A stretch of 43,901 nucleotides of DNA from Legionellales bacterium (GCA_947478495.1 CANJVW010000014.1:1-43901); one strand, 5' to 3'. Positions 9,901-20,800 are shown, numbered from the stretch's first letter. Notes: generated by a model not told the origin, from the letters alone. Made by a program: numbers and translations.

Positions 9901-10326
9901 ATCCCGAAAAATATCCTTAATTTTTTTGATATCAACCGCGCTCGAATCAATGCATCCCACGCTGAAATCACTTATAATAATAGCTTGATTTTGTCGATTG
10001 ACCGGATAAGAATGCTCATTGAACGTGCGTAATCCCATATTTTCAAAGATGGGCAACATATCGGATAGCGGAATCGATTTTCCCCACTGAAATAACCGCA
10101 ACGAAAGAGAAGGGTCGCCCGTCTCTTGATGAAAATCCATCTCGATCATCGCGGTGTCTGACAATCGCTCCATCGCAACAATATCGTCAGCCGCGGTCGA
10201 TGTGGTGCAGTCTTCTTGATACCGAGGCTGAAAAGCCGCCTGATACTTATCATGCAGCGCCTTGGCAGGTGTTGCGCCGACGCGCTTTTCGAGATCTTGC
10301 AGTAACTGTTCTATCCAAGAAGACAT
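6964..10326 (-). CDS. gdhB: NAD-specific glutamate dehydrogenase, large type with short N-terminus
   Basis: The enzyme oxidatively deaminates glutamate to 2-oxoglutarate and ammonia using NAD, linking amino-acid catabolism to the TCA cycle, which matters in bacteria that feed on amino acids. Clear family motifs are RGGIRWSDRREDFRTEVLG (from about residue 317), VPSGAKGGFVLK with the substrate lysine, FDDADPYLVVAADKGTATFSD, and the nucleotide-binding VGIGDMSGDVFGNGM. A long helical C-terminal region follows to residue 1120. The classic 180-kDa enzymes have about 1600 residues; here about 500 N-terminal regulatory residues are absent and the start (ATG after AAAGGATG) looks genuine. The next upstream DNA holds divergent genes, so the missing part is not simply in another frame. 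Shorter (about 115-kDa) members are known, so this may be normal for its clade. Confidence 0.93.
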   Translation of the reverse strand: MSSWIEQLLQDLEKRVGATPAKALHDKYQAAFQPRYQEDCTTSTAADDIVAMERLSDTAMIEMDFHQETGDPSLSLRLFQWGKSIPLSDMLPIFENMGLRTFNEHSYPVNRQNQAIIISDFSVGCIDSSAVDIKKIKDIFRDLLKNVCASRCENDSFNNLVLRAELTGEEITLLRAYAKYLRQIGFRFSQDYIEQTVVKYASIAKDLVAFFKMKHNPQTVDVFKKEGSTLEKKILQSLESITNLDEDRTMRRFLQLIAATLRTNYFQTFTEKGDNVLSFKFKSGDVPELPLPHPLYEIFIYSPRFEGIHLRAEKVARGGIRWSDRREDFRTEVLGLMKAQKVKNAVIVPSGAKGGFVLKMAPPATDREAFQKEGIACYKQFISALLDLTDNFKESEVIRPPKVVCFDDADPYLVVAADKGTATFSDTANGISKEYGFWLGDAFASGGSAGYDHKKIGITARGAWESVCRHFRELDIDVKDTETKLTVVGIGDMSGDVFGNGMIYTPHMKLLAAFDHRHIFIDPTPDPQKSFRERKRLFELPRSSWEDYQADLISAGGGIFPRSAKSIVISPQMKKILDIQDDALAPNDLVRAILKSPVDLLFNGGIGTYVKSSKESHADVGDKTNEFCRINGSDLRCRVVGEGGNLGFTQLGRVEYALQGGLINTDSIDNSAGVDCSDHEVNIKILLDAIVAKGALTIQQRDTLLASMTEEVAQLVLKDNYDQALTMSFSALSAAHYMGLYQGCLKDLESVGVLDRAVEYLPDDKTILDRRANGKGLCRPELAILLAYRKLHLKSEILKSELPDDPYFFSVLASAFPARLANSYHDEMQSHRLRREIIATQISNHVLNEMGITFIYRIKEETGASVVEIIKAHAIASRIFKADELIHLLDGLGTKISIKLQYELLHYARALLHLSSRWFIRSRFLQQDMSNTIAHFSTQIQKIEGLIPELMSGMTRNQSAVLKKEFLAKGLTVDAAERVMMYRVLYTTLNIVDIATEQSFDLEMTAKIYFDVGTHFNLVWFRDQLGADAREGYWNTLARLTLRDELDQLQKMITMVIMQSTTVTESNVKHVIQDWMKQHSRPVERWTQVLKMLHDNASADYTPFFIALRELYDWVHASAA

Positions 10327-10432
10327 AAAGTACCCATCCTTTAGGTATGCATTTCTTTTATCTTACAGCGAGTAACGACCCTGAAGCAATAGACGACTGG
10401 ATTGTATCGCTCGATCACAGTACAATTGAAAA

Positions 10433-10885
10433 ATGGACACAACAGACAAGCCCGCTCATTCGTACAAAAAAAACGTCATTGGATGGCGGGAATGGGTTGC
10501 ATTGCCTCTGCTTGGCATTGACAAAATTAAAGCCAAGGTAGATAGTGGCGCCCGTACATCGGCTCTGCATGCATTTGCGCTCCACCCTTTTACAGAAAAC
10601 AATAAACACAAGATTCATTTTGATATGCATCCGTATCAACATAATGATCAGCACGTGATTACTTGTACCGCCGATGTCATTGAGAAGCGCTGGGTCATGG
10701 ATTCAGGCGGACACCGCGAAGAACGATTTGTCATTGAAACACCGATTACACTAGGGGAACAAACCTGGCTCATCGAAATTACCCTGACTGAGCGAGATAG
10801 CATGTTGTTTCGTATGCTCCTCGGTCGCAGCGCGATTCGAAAACGTTTTATCATGAATCCAGCACGTTCTTTTGTTAAAAAATAA
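10433..10885 (+). CDS. RimK-associated retropepsin-like protease (ATP-dependent zinc protease family)
   Basis: This 150-residue protein belongs to the small retropepsin-like family often annotated as ATP-dependent zinc protease and frequently encoded next to rimK. The diagnostic block is [31 protein letters not shown] (about residues 16-46, shown here only as landmarks: [17 protein letters not shown]). DSGA corresponds to the catalytic D-T/S-G of aspartic proteases. The C-terminal [15 protein letters not shown] resembles the second psi-loop (LLGR). No signal peptide is present. The start lacks a strong ribosome binding site. It ends 10 bases before rimK and is surely co-transcribed with it, which suggests a role in modifying or trimming RimK products. 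That role is inferred, not shown. Confidence 0.88.
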   Translation: MDTTDKPAHSYKKNVIGWREWVALPLLGIDKIKAKVDSGARTSALHAFALHPFTENNKHKIHFDMHPYQHNDQHVITCTADVIEKRWVMDSGGHREERFVIETPITLGEQTWLIEITLTERDSMLFRMLLGRSAIRKRFIMNPARSFVKK

Positions 10886-10895
10886 GAGATATTTA

Positions 10896-11783
10896 ATGAA
10901 AATTGCTATTTTGTCGAGAAAGCACGACCTGTATTCAACGACTCGCTTAGTCGAAGCGGCTGAAAAACGCGGTCATCAGGCTGATGTCATTGACACGCTC
11001 CGCTGCTACATGAATATCACGTCGGCTCATCCCACGATTCACTACAAAGGGAAAGCGCTGCCCCATTATGATGCGGTGATTCCTCGCATTGGCGCATCCA
11101 TCACATTTTACGGCGCGGCTGTTGTTCGACAATTAGAAATGATGGGCGTGCTGTGCGTCAACCAATCCATGGCGATCACCCGTGCACGCGACAAATTACG
11201 CTCGCTGCAATTACTCTCTAAAAAGGGTATCGGGCTACCGATCACTGGCTTTGCCCATTCCATCGATGAAATCCAAGATCTCATTAAAATGGTCGGTGGC
11301 CCTCCTTTGATTGTTAAGTTTTTAGAGGGAACGCAGGGTATTGGGGTCGTACTCGTTGAAACCGCCAAAGCCGCTCGTAGCGTCATCGAAGCGTTTCTAG
11401 GTCTTAAGGTGAATATTCTCGTTCAAGAATACATCAAAGAAGCCGCCGGTGCGGATATTCGCTGTTTTGTGGTCGGCGGCAAGGTCGTTGCTTCCATGAA
11501 GCGTCAGGCCAAGTCACCGGAAGAATTTCGCTCCAATCTTCACCGAGGTGGAGAAGCCACAGCCGTCGACATCACCGAAGAAGAGCGCGTCATGGCTATT
11601 CGTGCAGCCCATTTCATTGGGCTCAATGTGGCAGGTGTTGATATCGTTCGTGCAGACCGCGGACCCCTCGTTATTGAAGTCAATGCCTCACCCGGTATTG
11701 AAGGCATTGAAAAAACAACGGGGAAAGATGTCGCAGGCGCGATTATTGATTTTATTGAAAAGCATATGTCGCCGACGGAATAA
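10896..11783 (+). CDS. rimK: Ribosomal protein S6 glutamate ligase RimK
   Basis: RimK is an ATP-grasp ligase that adds glutamates to the C-terminus of ribosomal protein S6 and can make short poly-glutamate. The chosen start (ATG at 10896 after AAGAGAT) gives 295 residues, close to the 300 of E. coli. An in-frame TTG eight codons upstream overlaps the previous gene and is less likely. Landmarks are [80 protein letters not shown] and the metal/ATP-binding [14 protein letters not shown] near the C-terminus. It forms a two-gene unit with the protease upstream and is convergent with truB. Confidence 0.96.
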   Translation: MKIAILSRKHDLYSTTRLVEAAEKRGHQADVIDTLRCYMNITSAHPTIHYKGKALPHYDAVIPRIGASITFYGAAVVRQLEMMGVLCVNQSMAITRARDKLRSLQLLSKKGIGLPITGFAHSIDEIQDLIKMVGGPPLIVKFLEGTQGIGVVLVETAKAARSVIEAFLGLKVNILVQEYIKEAAGADIRCFVVGGKVVASMKRQAKSPEEFRSNLHRGGEATAVDITEEERVMAIRAAHFIGLNVAGVDIVRADRGPLVIEVNASPGIEGIEKTTGKDVAGAIIDFIEKHMSPTE

Positions 11784-11875
11784 AATCATCATTACCGCTC
11801 AGACAAGAGCGTAGTTGCGAGGACTTTCTAATAGCTTTGTTATCAGAAGATCAGTATGGACGTGGATCTACGATC

Positions 11876-12787
11876 CTATGCTGTGTTGACTAATCGCCGC
11901 GGCGCCACCCGTCTATCTTCCAAAACTTCGCCGACCCCTAAAAACCGACCCTCGTCGGAAAATAATCTCACGAAACCCTCTAACGGTAATTGAGGCGTTG
12001 ACACAGGCTGTCCCGTGCGAAGATAAAAAGTAGCAGATTGTGATAAATGCACTGCGGGAAAGCCGCTCACAGCGGCTTCCGTCGGCAAGAGATGGCTCAT
12101 GAGTTCGGCGCGATTACCTGTGCGATCTAAATCTTCTAATGCATCTAAGCTCACGCTGCGAGCGGTATCAAAGGGAGAGACAAACGAACGATGTAATGCA
12201 CTCACATGCGCACCACACCCGAGTGCCTCGCCCATGTCTTCGATGAGCGTGCGGATATAAGTTCCCTTGCTGCAACGCACAGAGAATGAAGCGCTATCAC
12301 CTTGAAAGTCAATCAACCGAAGATCGTAAATTTGCACATTGCGTGATGCGCGTTCAATCTCAATGCCCTGACGAGCCAATTCATAAAGTGGTTGTCCGTT
12401 TATTTTAACCGCAGAATACATGGGCGGAATTTGTGTGATCTCCCCTCTAAATGCCATGACTATTTTTTCGATATCCGCACGCGTGACATTCACTGGTTTT
12501 GTCGAAATGATATCGCCTTCCGCATCACCTGTGAGCGTTTTAACGCCCAGCTTGGCCGACATCTCGTAACACTTGTCTGATTCAAGCAGCACTTGAGAAA
12601 ATTTAGTTGCTTCGCCAAAACAAATGGGTAGCATGCCCGTTGCGAGCGGATCTAAGCTGCCTGTATGTCCTGCTTTTTTAGCGTAAAATAATCGTTTCAC
12701 GCGCTGCAGTGCGCTATTCGATGTGAGCCCCAACGGTTTATCTAATAAAAGAATGCCGTCAATGGGCAATGAGATCGGTCTACTCAT
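11876..12787 (-). CDS. truB: tRNA pseudouridine-55 synthase TruB
   Basis: TruB makes pseudouridine 55 in the T-loop of nearly all tRNAs and also acts as an RNA chaperone. With the ATG at 12785-12787 the protein is 303 residues. The N-terminal DGILLLDKPLGLTSN, the catalytic-aspartate block AGHTGSLDPLATGMLP, RGEITQIPPMYSAVKINGQPLYELAR, and SCKGTYIR-type motif VRCSKGTYIRTL are all present; the small C-terminal domain follows. This start lies within the last codons of rbfA (8-base overlap), implying translational coupling. The frame is open 23 codons further upstream, but that extension is not conserved in kind and lies inside rbfA. It is the last gene of the rimP operon here. The rpsO-pnp pair that follows it in E. 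coli is not present. Confidence 0.97.
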   Translation of the reverse strand: MSRPISLPIDGILLLDKPLGLTSNSALQRVKRLFYAKKAGHTGSLDPLATGMLPICFGEATKFSQVLLESDKCYEMSAKLGVKTLTGDAEGDIISTKPVNVTRADIEKIVMAFRGEITQIPPMYSAVKINGQPLYELARQGIEIERASRNVQIYDLRLIDFQGDSASFSVRCSKGTYIRTLIEDMGEALGCGAHVSALHRSFVSPFDTARSVSLDALEDLDRTGNRAELMSHLLPTEAAVSGFPAVHLSQSATFYLRTGQPVSTPQLPLEGFVRLFSDEGRFLGVGEVLEDRRVAPRRLVNTA

Positions 12788-13139
12788 CGGGTAAATTTTT
12801 GGTAGCTTGAGAAATAAGGGAAGAAATATAACTACCACGCACGACGGAGTCATCATAGAAAAATTTAAGCGTTGGCATCACACGGAGTTCGATCGCTTGT
12901 GCTAAATGATAACGAAAATAAGCAGCTGCTTTATTCAAGGCAACGATCGTTTTCTTCGCTTCGTTCTCATTCAGCAGCGTCACATAAATGCGTGCAAACG
13001 ATAAATCGCGCGTCACAGAGACGCTGATAATCGTCACCATCTGAAAGCGCTGATCCGCAGCAACCTGCAAAAGATTTGCCAACGTTGTTTGTATTAATTC
13101 AGCAATACGCCGCGTGCGGTCACTATCCGGTTTAGCCAT
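12780..13139 (-). CDS. rbfA: Ribosome-binding factor A
   Basis: RbfA is a 30S maturation factor that helps process the 5' end of 16S rRNA and is important in the cold. At 119 residues it has the standard single KH-like domain: RTRRIAELIQTTLANLL, VSVTRDLSFARIYVTLLNE, an alpha-kinked region, and LRVMPTLKFFYDDSVVRGSYISSLI with the typical P-L-F-DDS-G pattern. The ATG begins one base after the infB stop codon, and the 3' end overlaps truB, the usual tight operon packing. Confidence 0.97.
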   Translation of the reverse strand: MAKPDSDRTRRIAELIQTTLANLLQVAADQRFQMVTIISVSVTRDLSFARIYVTLLNENEAKKTIVALNKAAAYFRYHLAQAIELRVMPTLKFFYDDSVVRGSYISSLISQATKNLPDE

Positions 13140-13140
13140 A

Positions 13141-15729
13141 TTAAATAGCCCGCCTCACTTCGATCTTATCAAACACTTCAATTTGATCTCCGGGTTGAAT
13201 ATCGTTATAGCTCTTCACGCCGATACCACATTCCATGCCATGACGCACTTCCATCGCATCGTCTTTAAATCGACGCAATGATTCCAGCACACCCGTAAAG
13301 ACAACGATGTTGTCCCGCAACACACGAATCGGGCTGTTGCGACGAATCGATCCTTCGAGCACCATGCAACCTGCGATCGCGCCCAATTTAGATGATCGGA
13401 ACACATCGCGCACTTCAGCGAGACCAATAATCTTTTCATGTATTTCTGGTGCCATAAAGCCGCTGACTGCGCGCTTCACTTCATCAATCACGTCATAAAT
13501 AATACTGTGATAATGAATATCCACGCCTTCTACTTCAATAAGCTTGCGTGCCTCGCCATTCGCTCTTACGTTAAAGCCAATGATGATCGCGCCCGATGCA
13601 ACCGCTAAGTTAACATCAGTTTCATTAATGCCGCCCACGCCACTCGATACAATTTTGACTTTGACATTCGGCGCTGAAATATCGAGCAAGGCTTGTGACA
13701 ACGCCTCTGCGGAGCCTTGGACATCGACTTTTAACACAATATTGAGCATGCGATCCGCTTTCTCATCCGAACCCATGCGGCTTAAAATATTTTCAAGCTT
13801 CGTTGCATTTTGTCGAGCGAGCTTAATATCACGGAACTTACCTTGTCGGAACAAAGCGACTTCTTTGGCGCGTCGTTCATCGGTTAACACCATGAATTCA
13901 TCGCCGGCATTGGGTGTGCTGGATAATCCCAACACTTCGACAGGAATAGACGGTCCTGCGCTATCGACCAATTTACCATTTTCATCGAACAGCATTCGCA
14001 CGCGACCGTACTCAAATCCTGCTAAAATTAAATCGCCTTTTTTGAGAGTGCCTTGCTGAACGAGAACACTGGCCACTGGACCGCGCCCTTTATCTAAGCG
14101 GGATTCAATGATGATGCCGCGCGCAGGACACTCTATCACAGCATTCAATTCTAAAATTTCTGCTTGGACTAAAATGGAATCCAACAACTGATCAATTCCC
14201 TGTCCTGTACGAGCGGATACCGGCACAAAAATCGTGTCGCCACCCCATTCTTCAGAAATGAGTCCATGCTGAGACAGATCACTTCGAATGCGATCCAAAT
14301 CCGATTCGGGTTTATCTATTTTGTTAATAGCAACAATCATAGGCACATTGGCTGCCTTCGCATGATTGATTGCTTCGATCGTTTGCGGCATCACACCGTC
14401 ATCGGCTGCAACGACCAATATCACGATATCCGTTAATTGGGCACCACGCGCACGCATGGCAGTAAACGCCGCGTGTCCCGGTGTATCTAAAAATGTAATA
14501 ACGCCTTTATCTGTCTCAACATGATACGCACCAATATGTTGCGTAATGCCGCCCGCTTCAAGCGCTGTCACCTTCGTGCGGCGAATATAATCCAAAAGGG
14601 ACGTTTTTCCGTGATCGACATGTCCCATGATGGTCACAATCGGCGCACGATGTGTTTTCTCACCGATAATATGGCCGTCAGATGTTTGAGCTAATGCTTC
14701 TTCGAGCGCATATGAACTGATGAGCTTCACTTTATGTCCCATTTCTTCCACGACCAGCGCTGCTGTGTCTTGATCAATGACTTGATTAATCGTCACAATC
14801 GCGCCCATTTTCATCATGGCTTTAATGACTTCAGCCGCTTTCACTGACATTTTCTGTGCTAAATCAGCAACCGTAATCGTTTCGGGCACACCCACTTCAC
14901 GAACGACGGGGGCCGTTGGTTTGTTAAACGCTTGCACATGAGCTTGCTGCATCGCACGACGCGACCGACCGGATTTGCGAGCATACTGTTGCTCAAAATC
15001 GATTTCGTCGCGATTACCGCTACGCAACACCAACCCCACCTGAGATCCCTTGCCTAGAATGGCATCGTACTTGTGCTCATTATCATTCCCACCACCGGCA
15101 CGCGTTTTCTTCTTTTTCTTTTGTCGATCGCTTTCACTATCTTCCGTATTGCCAGGATGAGCGGTGTGTACATGTATAGAAACAGGTTTACGCGCTTTAT
15201 TTTTATCTTTATCTTTGTCTGTCGCTTGTCTTTCTTCAACGGACGCCGTGGATTCTTCTTGAATAACAAAATCTTCTGTGAGCGTTACTTTTCCAACAGA
15301 CGCAACCGCTGTTGTCGCAGCGTTTATCTCTTCTTTAGCATCAATGTTAGCTTCAGTCGATGCAACAATGGGCAATACGTCAGCCAGCGGCGCGACTTGC
15401 TCTTCCTCTGGTGTGCGCTTGATAAATGTGCGTTTTTTGCGAACCTGAACGCTAATCGTTTTACGAGCACCCGAACCACCCGCGACTTTTATCTCGCTGG
15501 TTTTAGCGCGCCGCAACACAATTCTGTCGGGCAATGCATCGGATTTTGCACCATGCGCTAGCTGCAAATGCTTCAACAATTTTTGCTTTTCATCTTCCGA
15601 TACATGTCCATCCGTTGTCGTCGTCGCAATACCCGCATCTGTAAGCTGAGCTAGCAAACGCTCAACAGAAATGCCGACATCAGTCGCTAACTGCACTACG
15701 GAGACACCTAATTTTCCTGTCTGTTTCAC
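13141..15729 (-). CDS. infB: Translation initiation factor IF-2
   Basis: IF-2 is the GTPase that brings fMet-tRNA to the 30S subunit and promotes subunit joining. I choose the GTG at 15727-15729 because a strong ribosome binding site (AGGGGAG) sits five bases before it. An in-frame ATG 11 codons upstream would overlap nusA and has no such site. The product is 862 residues. An IF2-N helical domain (about 5-55, [20 protein letters not shown]) and a long charged linker are followed by a second IF2-N module, then the G domain with GHVDHGKTS (about 369-377), DTPGHAAF and NKIDKP, then domains II, III and the fMet-binding C2 domain. Two basic low-complexity patches ([24 protein letters not shown]) mark the linker, a normal variable region. 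Confidence 0.97.
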   Translation of the reverse strand: MKQTGKLGVSVVQLATDVGISVERLLAQLTDAGIATTTTDGHVSEDEKQKLLKHLQLAHGAKSDALPDRIVLRRAKTSEIKVAGGSGARKTISVQVRKKRTFIKRTPEEEQVAPLADVLPIVASTEANIDAKEEINAATTAVASVGKVTLTEDFVIQEESTASVEERQATDKDKDKNKARKPVSIHVHTAHPGNTEDSESDRQKKKKKTRAGGGNDNEHKYDAILGKGSQVGLVLRSGNRDEIDFEQQYARKSGRSRRAMQQAHVQAFNKPTAPVVREVGVPETITVADLAQKMSVKAAEVIKAMMKMGAIVTINQVIDQDTAALVVEEMGHKVKLISSYALEEALAQTSDGHIIGEKTHRAPIVTIMGHVDHGKTSLLDYIRRTKVTALEAGGITQHIGAYHVETDKGVITFLDTPGHAAFTAMRARGAQLTDIVILVVAADDGVMPQTIEAINHAKAANVPMIVAINKIDKPESDLDRIRSDLSQHGLISEEWGGDTIFVPVSARTGQGIDQLLDSILVQAEILELNAVIECPARGIIIESRLDKGRGPVASVLVQQGTLKKGDLILAGFEYGRVRMLFDENGKLVDSAGPSIPVEVLGLSSTPNAGDEFMVLTDERRAKEVALFRQGKFRDIKLARQNATKLENILSRMGSDEKADRMLNIVLKVDVQGSAEALSQALLDISAPNVKVKIVSSGVGGINETDVNLAVASGAIIIGFNVRANGEARKLIEVEGVDIHYHSIIYDVIDEVKRAVSGFMAPEIHEKIIGLAEVRDVFRSSKLGAIAGCMVLEGSIRRNSPIRVLRDNIVVFTGVLESLRRFKDDAMEVRHGMECGIGVKSYNDIQPGDQIEVFDKIEVRRAI

Positions 15730-15748
15730 CTGACTCCCCTCGGGCGTT

Positions 15749-17281
15749 TTATTCCGCCGCATCAAACCAATGTTGACGCGCTGTCATGATGAGTGTTGCT
15801 GCGGTTTTCTCATCAAGCTTACACTCTTTAATATCCAACAAATCATCAACAGACTGCTCCGCTAAATCTTCTCGTGTCACGATATGATGTTCGGCCAGTA
15901 TGGCTGCCAATGCATCATTCATCCCATCCATCGATAGAAGATCCTCTGCAGGACCGGCTGACTTAACGGCTTGACTGTCCGCAATCGCTTGCGTCAGTAA
16001 TGCCGCTTTCGCTCGCTCACGCAATCTTTCAACAAGCGCTTTATCAAAGCCTTCGATGTCGAGCATTTCTTGCAACGGAACATAGGCAATTTCTTCAAGC
16101 GAGGTAAACCCTTCCTCTGCTAAAATCTCCGCCATTTCATCGTCCACGCCTAACTTGTCTTTGAATAATTGCAAATTACCTTCTGCCTCATTCATCGATT
16201 GCGCACGGGCTTGTTCTTCGGTCATCACATTTAATTTCCAGCCCGTCAATTCACTGGCTAAACGAACATTTTGCCCATTACGTCCAATCGCTTGAGATAA
16301 TTGCTCTTCTTTGACCGCAATATCCATCGTGTGACTATCTTCATCCACAATAATGGACATGACTTCAGCTGGCGCCATCGCGTTGATAACCAATTGCGCT
16401 GGATTATCATCCCATAGAATAATATCAACACGCTCCCCACCTAGCTCGCTGGAAACGGCCTGTACGCGGGCGCCCCGCATCCCAACACATGCGCCAATCG
16501 GATCAATGCGCCCATCGTTGGTTTTCACAGCGATCTTAGCGCGCGCGCCAGGATCACGTGCTGCCGCTTTCACTTCGATTAATTCTTCACCAATTTCAGG
16601 GACTTCGATCTTAAAGAGCTCCATCAACATCTCAGGACGTACTCGGCTGAGCGTCATGAGCGGGCCTTTCAATTCTGTTCTAATTTCGACCAAATAAGCG
16701 CGAACACGATCACCGATACGCATCGCTTCATGAGGGATCATGTCAATGCGGGATAAAACAGCTTCGGCATTATGGCCTAAATCAATCAAGACAAATTCAC
16801 GTGTCACTTTTTTGACCACACCTGTGATCAATTGGCCTAGGCGCTCTCGGTACTGATTAGCCACCTGCGCACGCTCCGCTTCGAGCACTTTTTGTACTAT
16901 TACTTGCTTTGCTTTTTGTGCGGCAATACGGCCAAATTCAACGGATTCAACAGGTTCTTCAATAAAATCACCGACTTTGATATCTTTTCTCTCGGGGAGC
17001 CGCGCGCGCACTTGCGTCAGCGTCAGGCGAGTCAAACCCTCATCGCCACCCCCATTCTCAATTTCTTCTTCATCCATTTCATCGGCGATGACTTCCCAGC
17101 GGCGAGTCGTTGAATAGTCGCCTGTTTTCTGATCGATAAGTACTTTCACATCGATTTCAGCGCCTGCGCGCTTTTTCGTTGCCATCTCGAGTGCGGCTTC
17201 GATCGCGCCAAAAATCACGTTGCTATCAACGCCCTTTTCGTTCGATACGGCTTCAACGACTAGTAATATTTCTTTGTTCAT
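15749..17281 (-). CDS. nusA: Transcription termination/antitermination factor NusA
   Basis: NusA binds RNA polymerase and nascent RNA and modulates pausing, termination and rRNA antitermination. The start is the ATG at 17279-17281 after AGGAGA, matching the conserved [19 protein letters not shown]-terminus; the frame is open 31 codons further into rimP but that part is not NusA-like. The 510-residue protein has the N-terminal polymerase-binding domain, an S1 domain ([26 protein letters not shown] region), two KH domains including [14 protein letters not shown] and [18 protein letters not shown], and two C-terminal acidic helix-hairpin-helix repeats (about 365-500). infB starts 20 bases after its stop. 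Confidence 0.98.
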   Translation of the reverse strand: MNKEILLVVEAVSNEKGVDSNVIFGAIEAALEMATKKRAGAEIDVKVLIDQKTGDYSTTRRWEVIADEMDEEEIENGGGDEGLTRLTLTQVRARLPERKDIKVGDFIEEPVESVEFGRIAAQKAKQVIVQKVLEAERAQVANQYRERLGQLITGVVKKVTREFVLIDLGHNAEAVLSRIDMIPHEAMRIGDRVRAYLVEIRTELKGPLMTLSRVRPEMLMELFKIEVPEIGEELIEVKAAARDPGARAKIAVKTNDGRIDPIGACVGMRGARVQAVSSELGGERVDIILWDDNPAQLVINAMAPAEVMSIIVDEDSHTMDIAVKEEQLSQAIGRNGQNVRLASELTGWKLNVMTEEQARAQSMNEAEGNLQLFKDKLGVDDEMAEILAEEGFTSLEEIAYVPLQEMLDIEGFDKALVERLRERAKAALLTQAIADSQAVKSAGPAEDLLSMDGMNDALAAILAEHHIVTREDLAEQSVDDLLDIKECKLDEKTAATLIMTARQHWFDAAE

Positions 17282-17291
17282 CTTAGTTCTC

Positions 17292-17570
17292 CTATCCTTC
17301 TTTTTTCTGTCCGCGCGCACCCAGCACACCTGGCGACGATACCTCGAGCGTATATCTTTCAGAAATAGGCTCATCTACATCCAGGACAGCGCTCACCTGA
17401 TGGCTGACCCGAGCACAATCTGACAGGGTAATCCCTGACTCATGGCTAATATATACCCTTAACACGACACAACCATCCTGTCGATGCCACTCACACCCGG
17501 CCAGCACAAACCCTAGCGCTTCAACCGGCGCTGCTATTTGATCATGTAAAGCAGTCGATACCGTTTTCAT
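17292..17570 (-). CDS. rimP: Ribosome maturation factor RimP, lacking the C-terminal domain
   Basis: RimP helps assemble the 30S subunit. Here only about 92 residues are encoded, against about 150 normally. The N-terminal domain is well conserved: [48 protein letters not shown], and YTLEVSSPG. Directly after SSPG, where relatives continue with LDRPL and an SH3-like C-terminal domain, the frame ends in an unrelated GARGQKKEG tail. Only ten bases separate its stop from the nusA ATG, so the missing domain is not present in another frame: the DNA itself appears to be deleted. The start is the ATG at 17568-17570. It may be partly functional or a decaying gene kept for operon expression. Confidence 0.88.
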   Translation of the reverse strand: MKTVSTALHDQIAAPVEALGFVLAGCEWHRQDGCVVLRVYISHESGITLSDCARVSHQVSAVLDVDEPISERYTLEVSSPGVLGARGQKKEG

Positions 17571-17612
17571 ACTCTTAAATCTCTCAAAAGCGCGATATAA
17601 CACCCTTTAAAT

Positions 17613-17635
17613 AAAAAAACCCCAGCTGGGGTTTT
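17613..17635 (-). terminator. Rho-independent terminator after tRNA-fMet
   Basis: A perfect palindrome (CCCCAGCTGGGG with A4/T4 flanks) is followed on the minus strand by seven T residues, TAT and more T. It sits 12 bases past the tRNA 3' end and before rimP, so it should end most tRNA transcripts and leave partial read-through into the nusA operon. Confidence 0.8.
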
Positions 17636-17647
17636 AAATTTAAAAAT

Positions 17648-17724
<77 letters not shown>

Positions 17725-17757
17725 ATAAATCGGGGCAAGCCCCGTCATAACGCCGTC

Positions 17758-17786
17758 ATTCTATAGAAAAGAATTGCTATATTCAA
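17758..17786 (-). promoter_or_regulatory. Sigma-70 promoter for tRNA-fMet
   Basis: On the minus strand TTGAAT (17786-17781) and TAGAAT (17763-17758) are separated by exactly 17 bases. A GC-rich discriminator (GACGGCG) follows the -10 box, a hallmark of stringently controlled stable RNA promoters. Transcription would start near 17750, leaving a leader of about 25 bases that includes the hairpin CGGGGC-AA-GCCCCG (17731-17744). Confidence 0.65.
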
Positions 17787-17856
17787 GGCTTAAAGCAACA
17801 TTTTTTAAAAAGGGCATCTATACTGACAACACGGGGCAAAATAAAGAGGAATAGCC

Positions 17857-20800
17857 ATGCAAGCCAGACTTGACCGTACATTAGAACATTATTTGGCCGA
17901 TTATGCCAAAAAAGAGGTGTGGGACCCTACCCATGCCGTGCGACCCGTTGCCTCAACAGACCCTGTTGCGGTGCAATTCTGCAAGGCAAGCCTTCTCTTA
18001 CTGTCAGAAGCGGAAGGTTTTTATAAAGAGTATTCCGATCTAGGCTCCGCTCAGCCTAAAGCAGTTGCCTCACCCATCACCCGCGAGATCCCCTCTGTGG
18101 CGCAATCTATTAGCCTTGCCGCTCAAACGCTAGTCATCGGAGCAGGCAAGACGGTAATCGCTCCCATAAAACTCGCCGCAACCAGCTATCACTATGGGAA
18201 ATCTGGCATCAGCTTAGTCATGCGAGCTAAAAAAATAGTCGATCAAATTAGTGTGCTAAGAAGCATAATAACCGATAGCGAGATGGGCCAAGCACTTGCC
18301 CCATTACAAAAAAGTCTCACCGATCTTCAAGAACAAGTATTGCATTGGCAAACACAAATCACATCCGGAGAAGCGCTGGCATCAGACGAGCAGGATCTAC
18401 CCGCTCTGTTTAATAAAATGCTCTCAAAGATCGCTGTATCCTATTTTGAAACGGATCGTCCCGCTGCACCTCTCAATCTCGAACAGAAAGTGGATGCACC
18501 TGTGGTGCCCGTCGTCACAAAGCCAATGACACCCAATCCATTTTCATCAGCATGGAGTCCAAACGCACTTCAAAAACACGAGTGGCTTCCAACGGTAAAT
18601 CAATTACGCACAGCGATTCGCGGAACAAAGAGCATCACTGAATTACTTGACGCATTTATTCAAGATGCGAAGGAAAGAGGAATGGCATTGGATGATGCGG
18701 ATACGAAAGCTATTCTCGCAACGCTTGAGGCATTAAAAAACGCCTCTCTGGATAGCAATGGATATTATGACTATAAACAGGGTGATACCCCATTAAGTCA
18801 AACCCTTAAAGCCCTTTTTAATACGCTGTGGTCGGTAAATGAATTGTGTGGCGGCCTGTGGGATATGATCGGCAAAGACTCCTCTATTCTTGAGCGAGCA
18901 TGGGGAAGCGGTAAATTAACAGCGAATGCACCGCGCGCACTCCAACATATCCTCAAAATAGATTGGGTGAATTTAGGTCCCGGCATTGGCGCCATCACCA
19001 GCGAGCTCTCCAATCTGCTGCTAACTGTGGGTACCGACACATTGAATCCCATACTAGCTGACGTCGCTCACCACGTTCATGCAATAGAATTAGACCATCA
19101 CTTGCGCTTTGGATCTTTATCAGAAGGAGTGCGGCCTGCGCTCGATGGTCTCGAAAAAAGTCTACAAGAACGGGGGCTTTTTGCGATGTCTAATCCGTTG
19201 GGTTACAGTGAAACAGAAAGAGAAGATCTGGAAAAGAAGCTCGCTGACGCGAAAAAAAACCAACCGAAATTCGAAGGACAACTCAAAAGACTGAATATGC
19301 TTTTGACTGATCTCAGTCGCTATGCAAAAACGAATCCCCGAACAATTGCCATTCAAGACATCGCTCATTTACACCAAAGACTCGTTGATCTATCAGCAAA
19401 CTATGTACTATCAAAAGAAGATAGAGAAACCATAAGAGCGATTCAAACGATTTTAAGCGAACACAAAGAAGATCGAGCAAAGCAAGATCAATACGTCGCG
19501 GGTGCCTGGCGCGCATGGCTAGCATCTAATGGCTCAAAATTGTCAGACATCCCCGCCATAGGCGCTACGCTTGCCATAATAGAAAATCAAAAAAAAGCGT
19601 TGACCGAACGGTTAATGGATATCCCAAAATACCAAGAAGCCATTCAACAACATGAAAAAATGCGGACTGAATTTGCATTGCGCAGCCTGCGCTCTAATGG
19701 ATTGATTTCTCTGATTAACGCCGTAAAAAATAGCGCCAGCAATCCCGCTGCTCATCTCATTGAAAAACGACGACTCGCCGTGTTGTTAGCCGATATTGCT
19801 GGAACAGATAGACAGCATGCGATACAAAATGCGCATCAAATAACAACCGATTTTATTGACGACCCAAAAAAAATAGATGCGTTTATTTCAACAATCTATT
19901 CAATGGATGCTGGCCTTGCTAATACATTGGTGATCGAAGGGGTATTGGCAGGCTATATCAACTCTGACTGCACAGGCAGTTATGAGTTATTGGAAAAACG
20001 CATTGGATCATCCGCTAATTATGATAGTCATTTTACCGATATTATCGATCGTCTCTCCATCAAGGCAATCATCGATATGATGGAAGAAATAAATCTTGAT
20101 CGATTTGATCTTTTAAGAAGAGTCTTAGGTGAAAACAGCAAGGCAACACGCCAACAAAAAACAAGAGAAGAAGTGATCTCGTTGTTATGCAGCCGATACC
20201 ATGATCTTGAAAGACGTGGCCAAACAGACATGCAGTCTAAGATCGCGATATTATTAGGACGACTCGCAGCCGTTGATGAAAAAAGCGCACAAATTATTTT
20301 CTCAACTCAAGGCGCAATGAGGCCAAAAACGGAAGCAGCAACTATTTTGGAAACAAGTAAGGACAAGCATAAAGCGCTCTATTTTGAGGGTATGGTTAAT
20401 GCATTGCAATTGAATTATGTCGATGGCAAAGCGGTCAATGAAAACAGAACGCTAGCTGATTTTGCTCGTGACAATCAATCCGTTTTCGAAAAAATATATC
20501 AAGCTGTTGGGAAACACTACACAGACGGTCAATCGCCTATCGAGTTAATGGAAACGACAGAATACTTCATTCGACACTATGTATCGAAGGGCAGTGTCGC
20601 TGAAAAAAAATTAAGTGAATTTTTCTCAAGTATGGTGTTATGCACTGATAACGTTGAAGCGCGTCTAGCGATGCTGGAGCGTTACCAAGAATCCAGCGGA
20701 TCGCCTTATGCAAAATACCTCGAGCGATTAACGCATGACGCCTCATTTAAATTTTTTGAAATAACGTGTGCTGAGTTTGAGAAATATAAAATTACATTTA

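Noticed and set aside
13544-14059. A 171-codon plus-strand frame opposite infB
   Set aside because: It mirrors the conserved IF-2 domains. The opposing gene is certain and the antisense frame has no ribosome binding site.
17282-17374. Longer nusA start, 31 codons upstream
   Set aside because: It would lie inside rimP in another frame and is not NusA-like. The ATG at 17279-17281 has an AGGAGA site and the conserved N-terminus.
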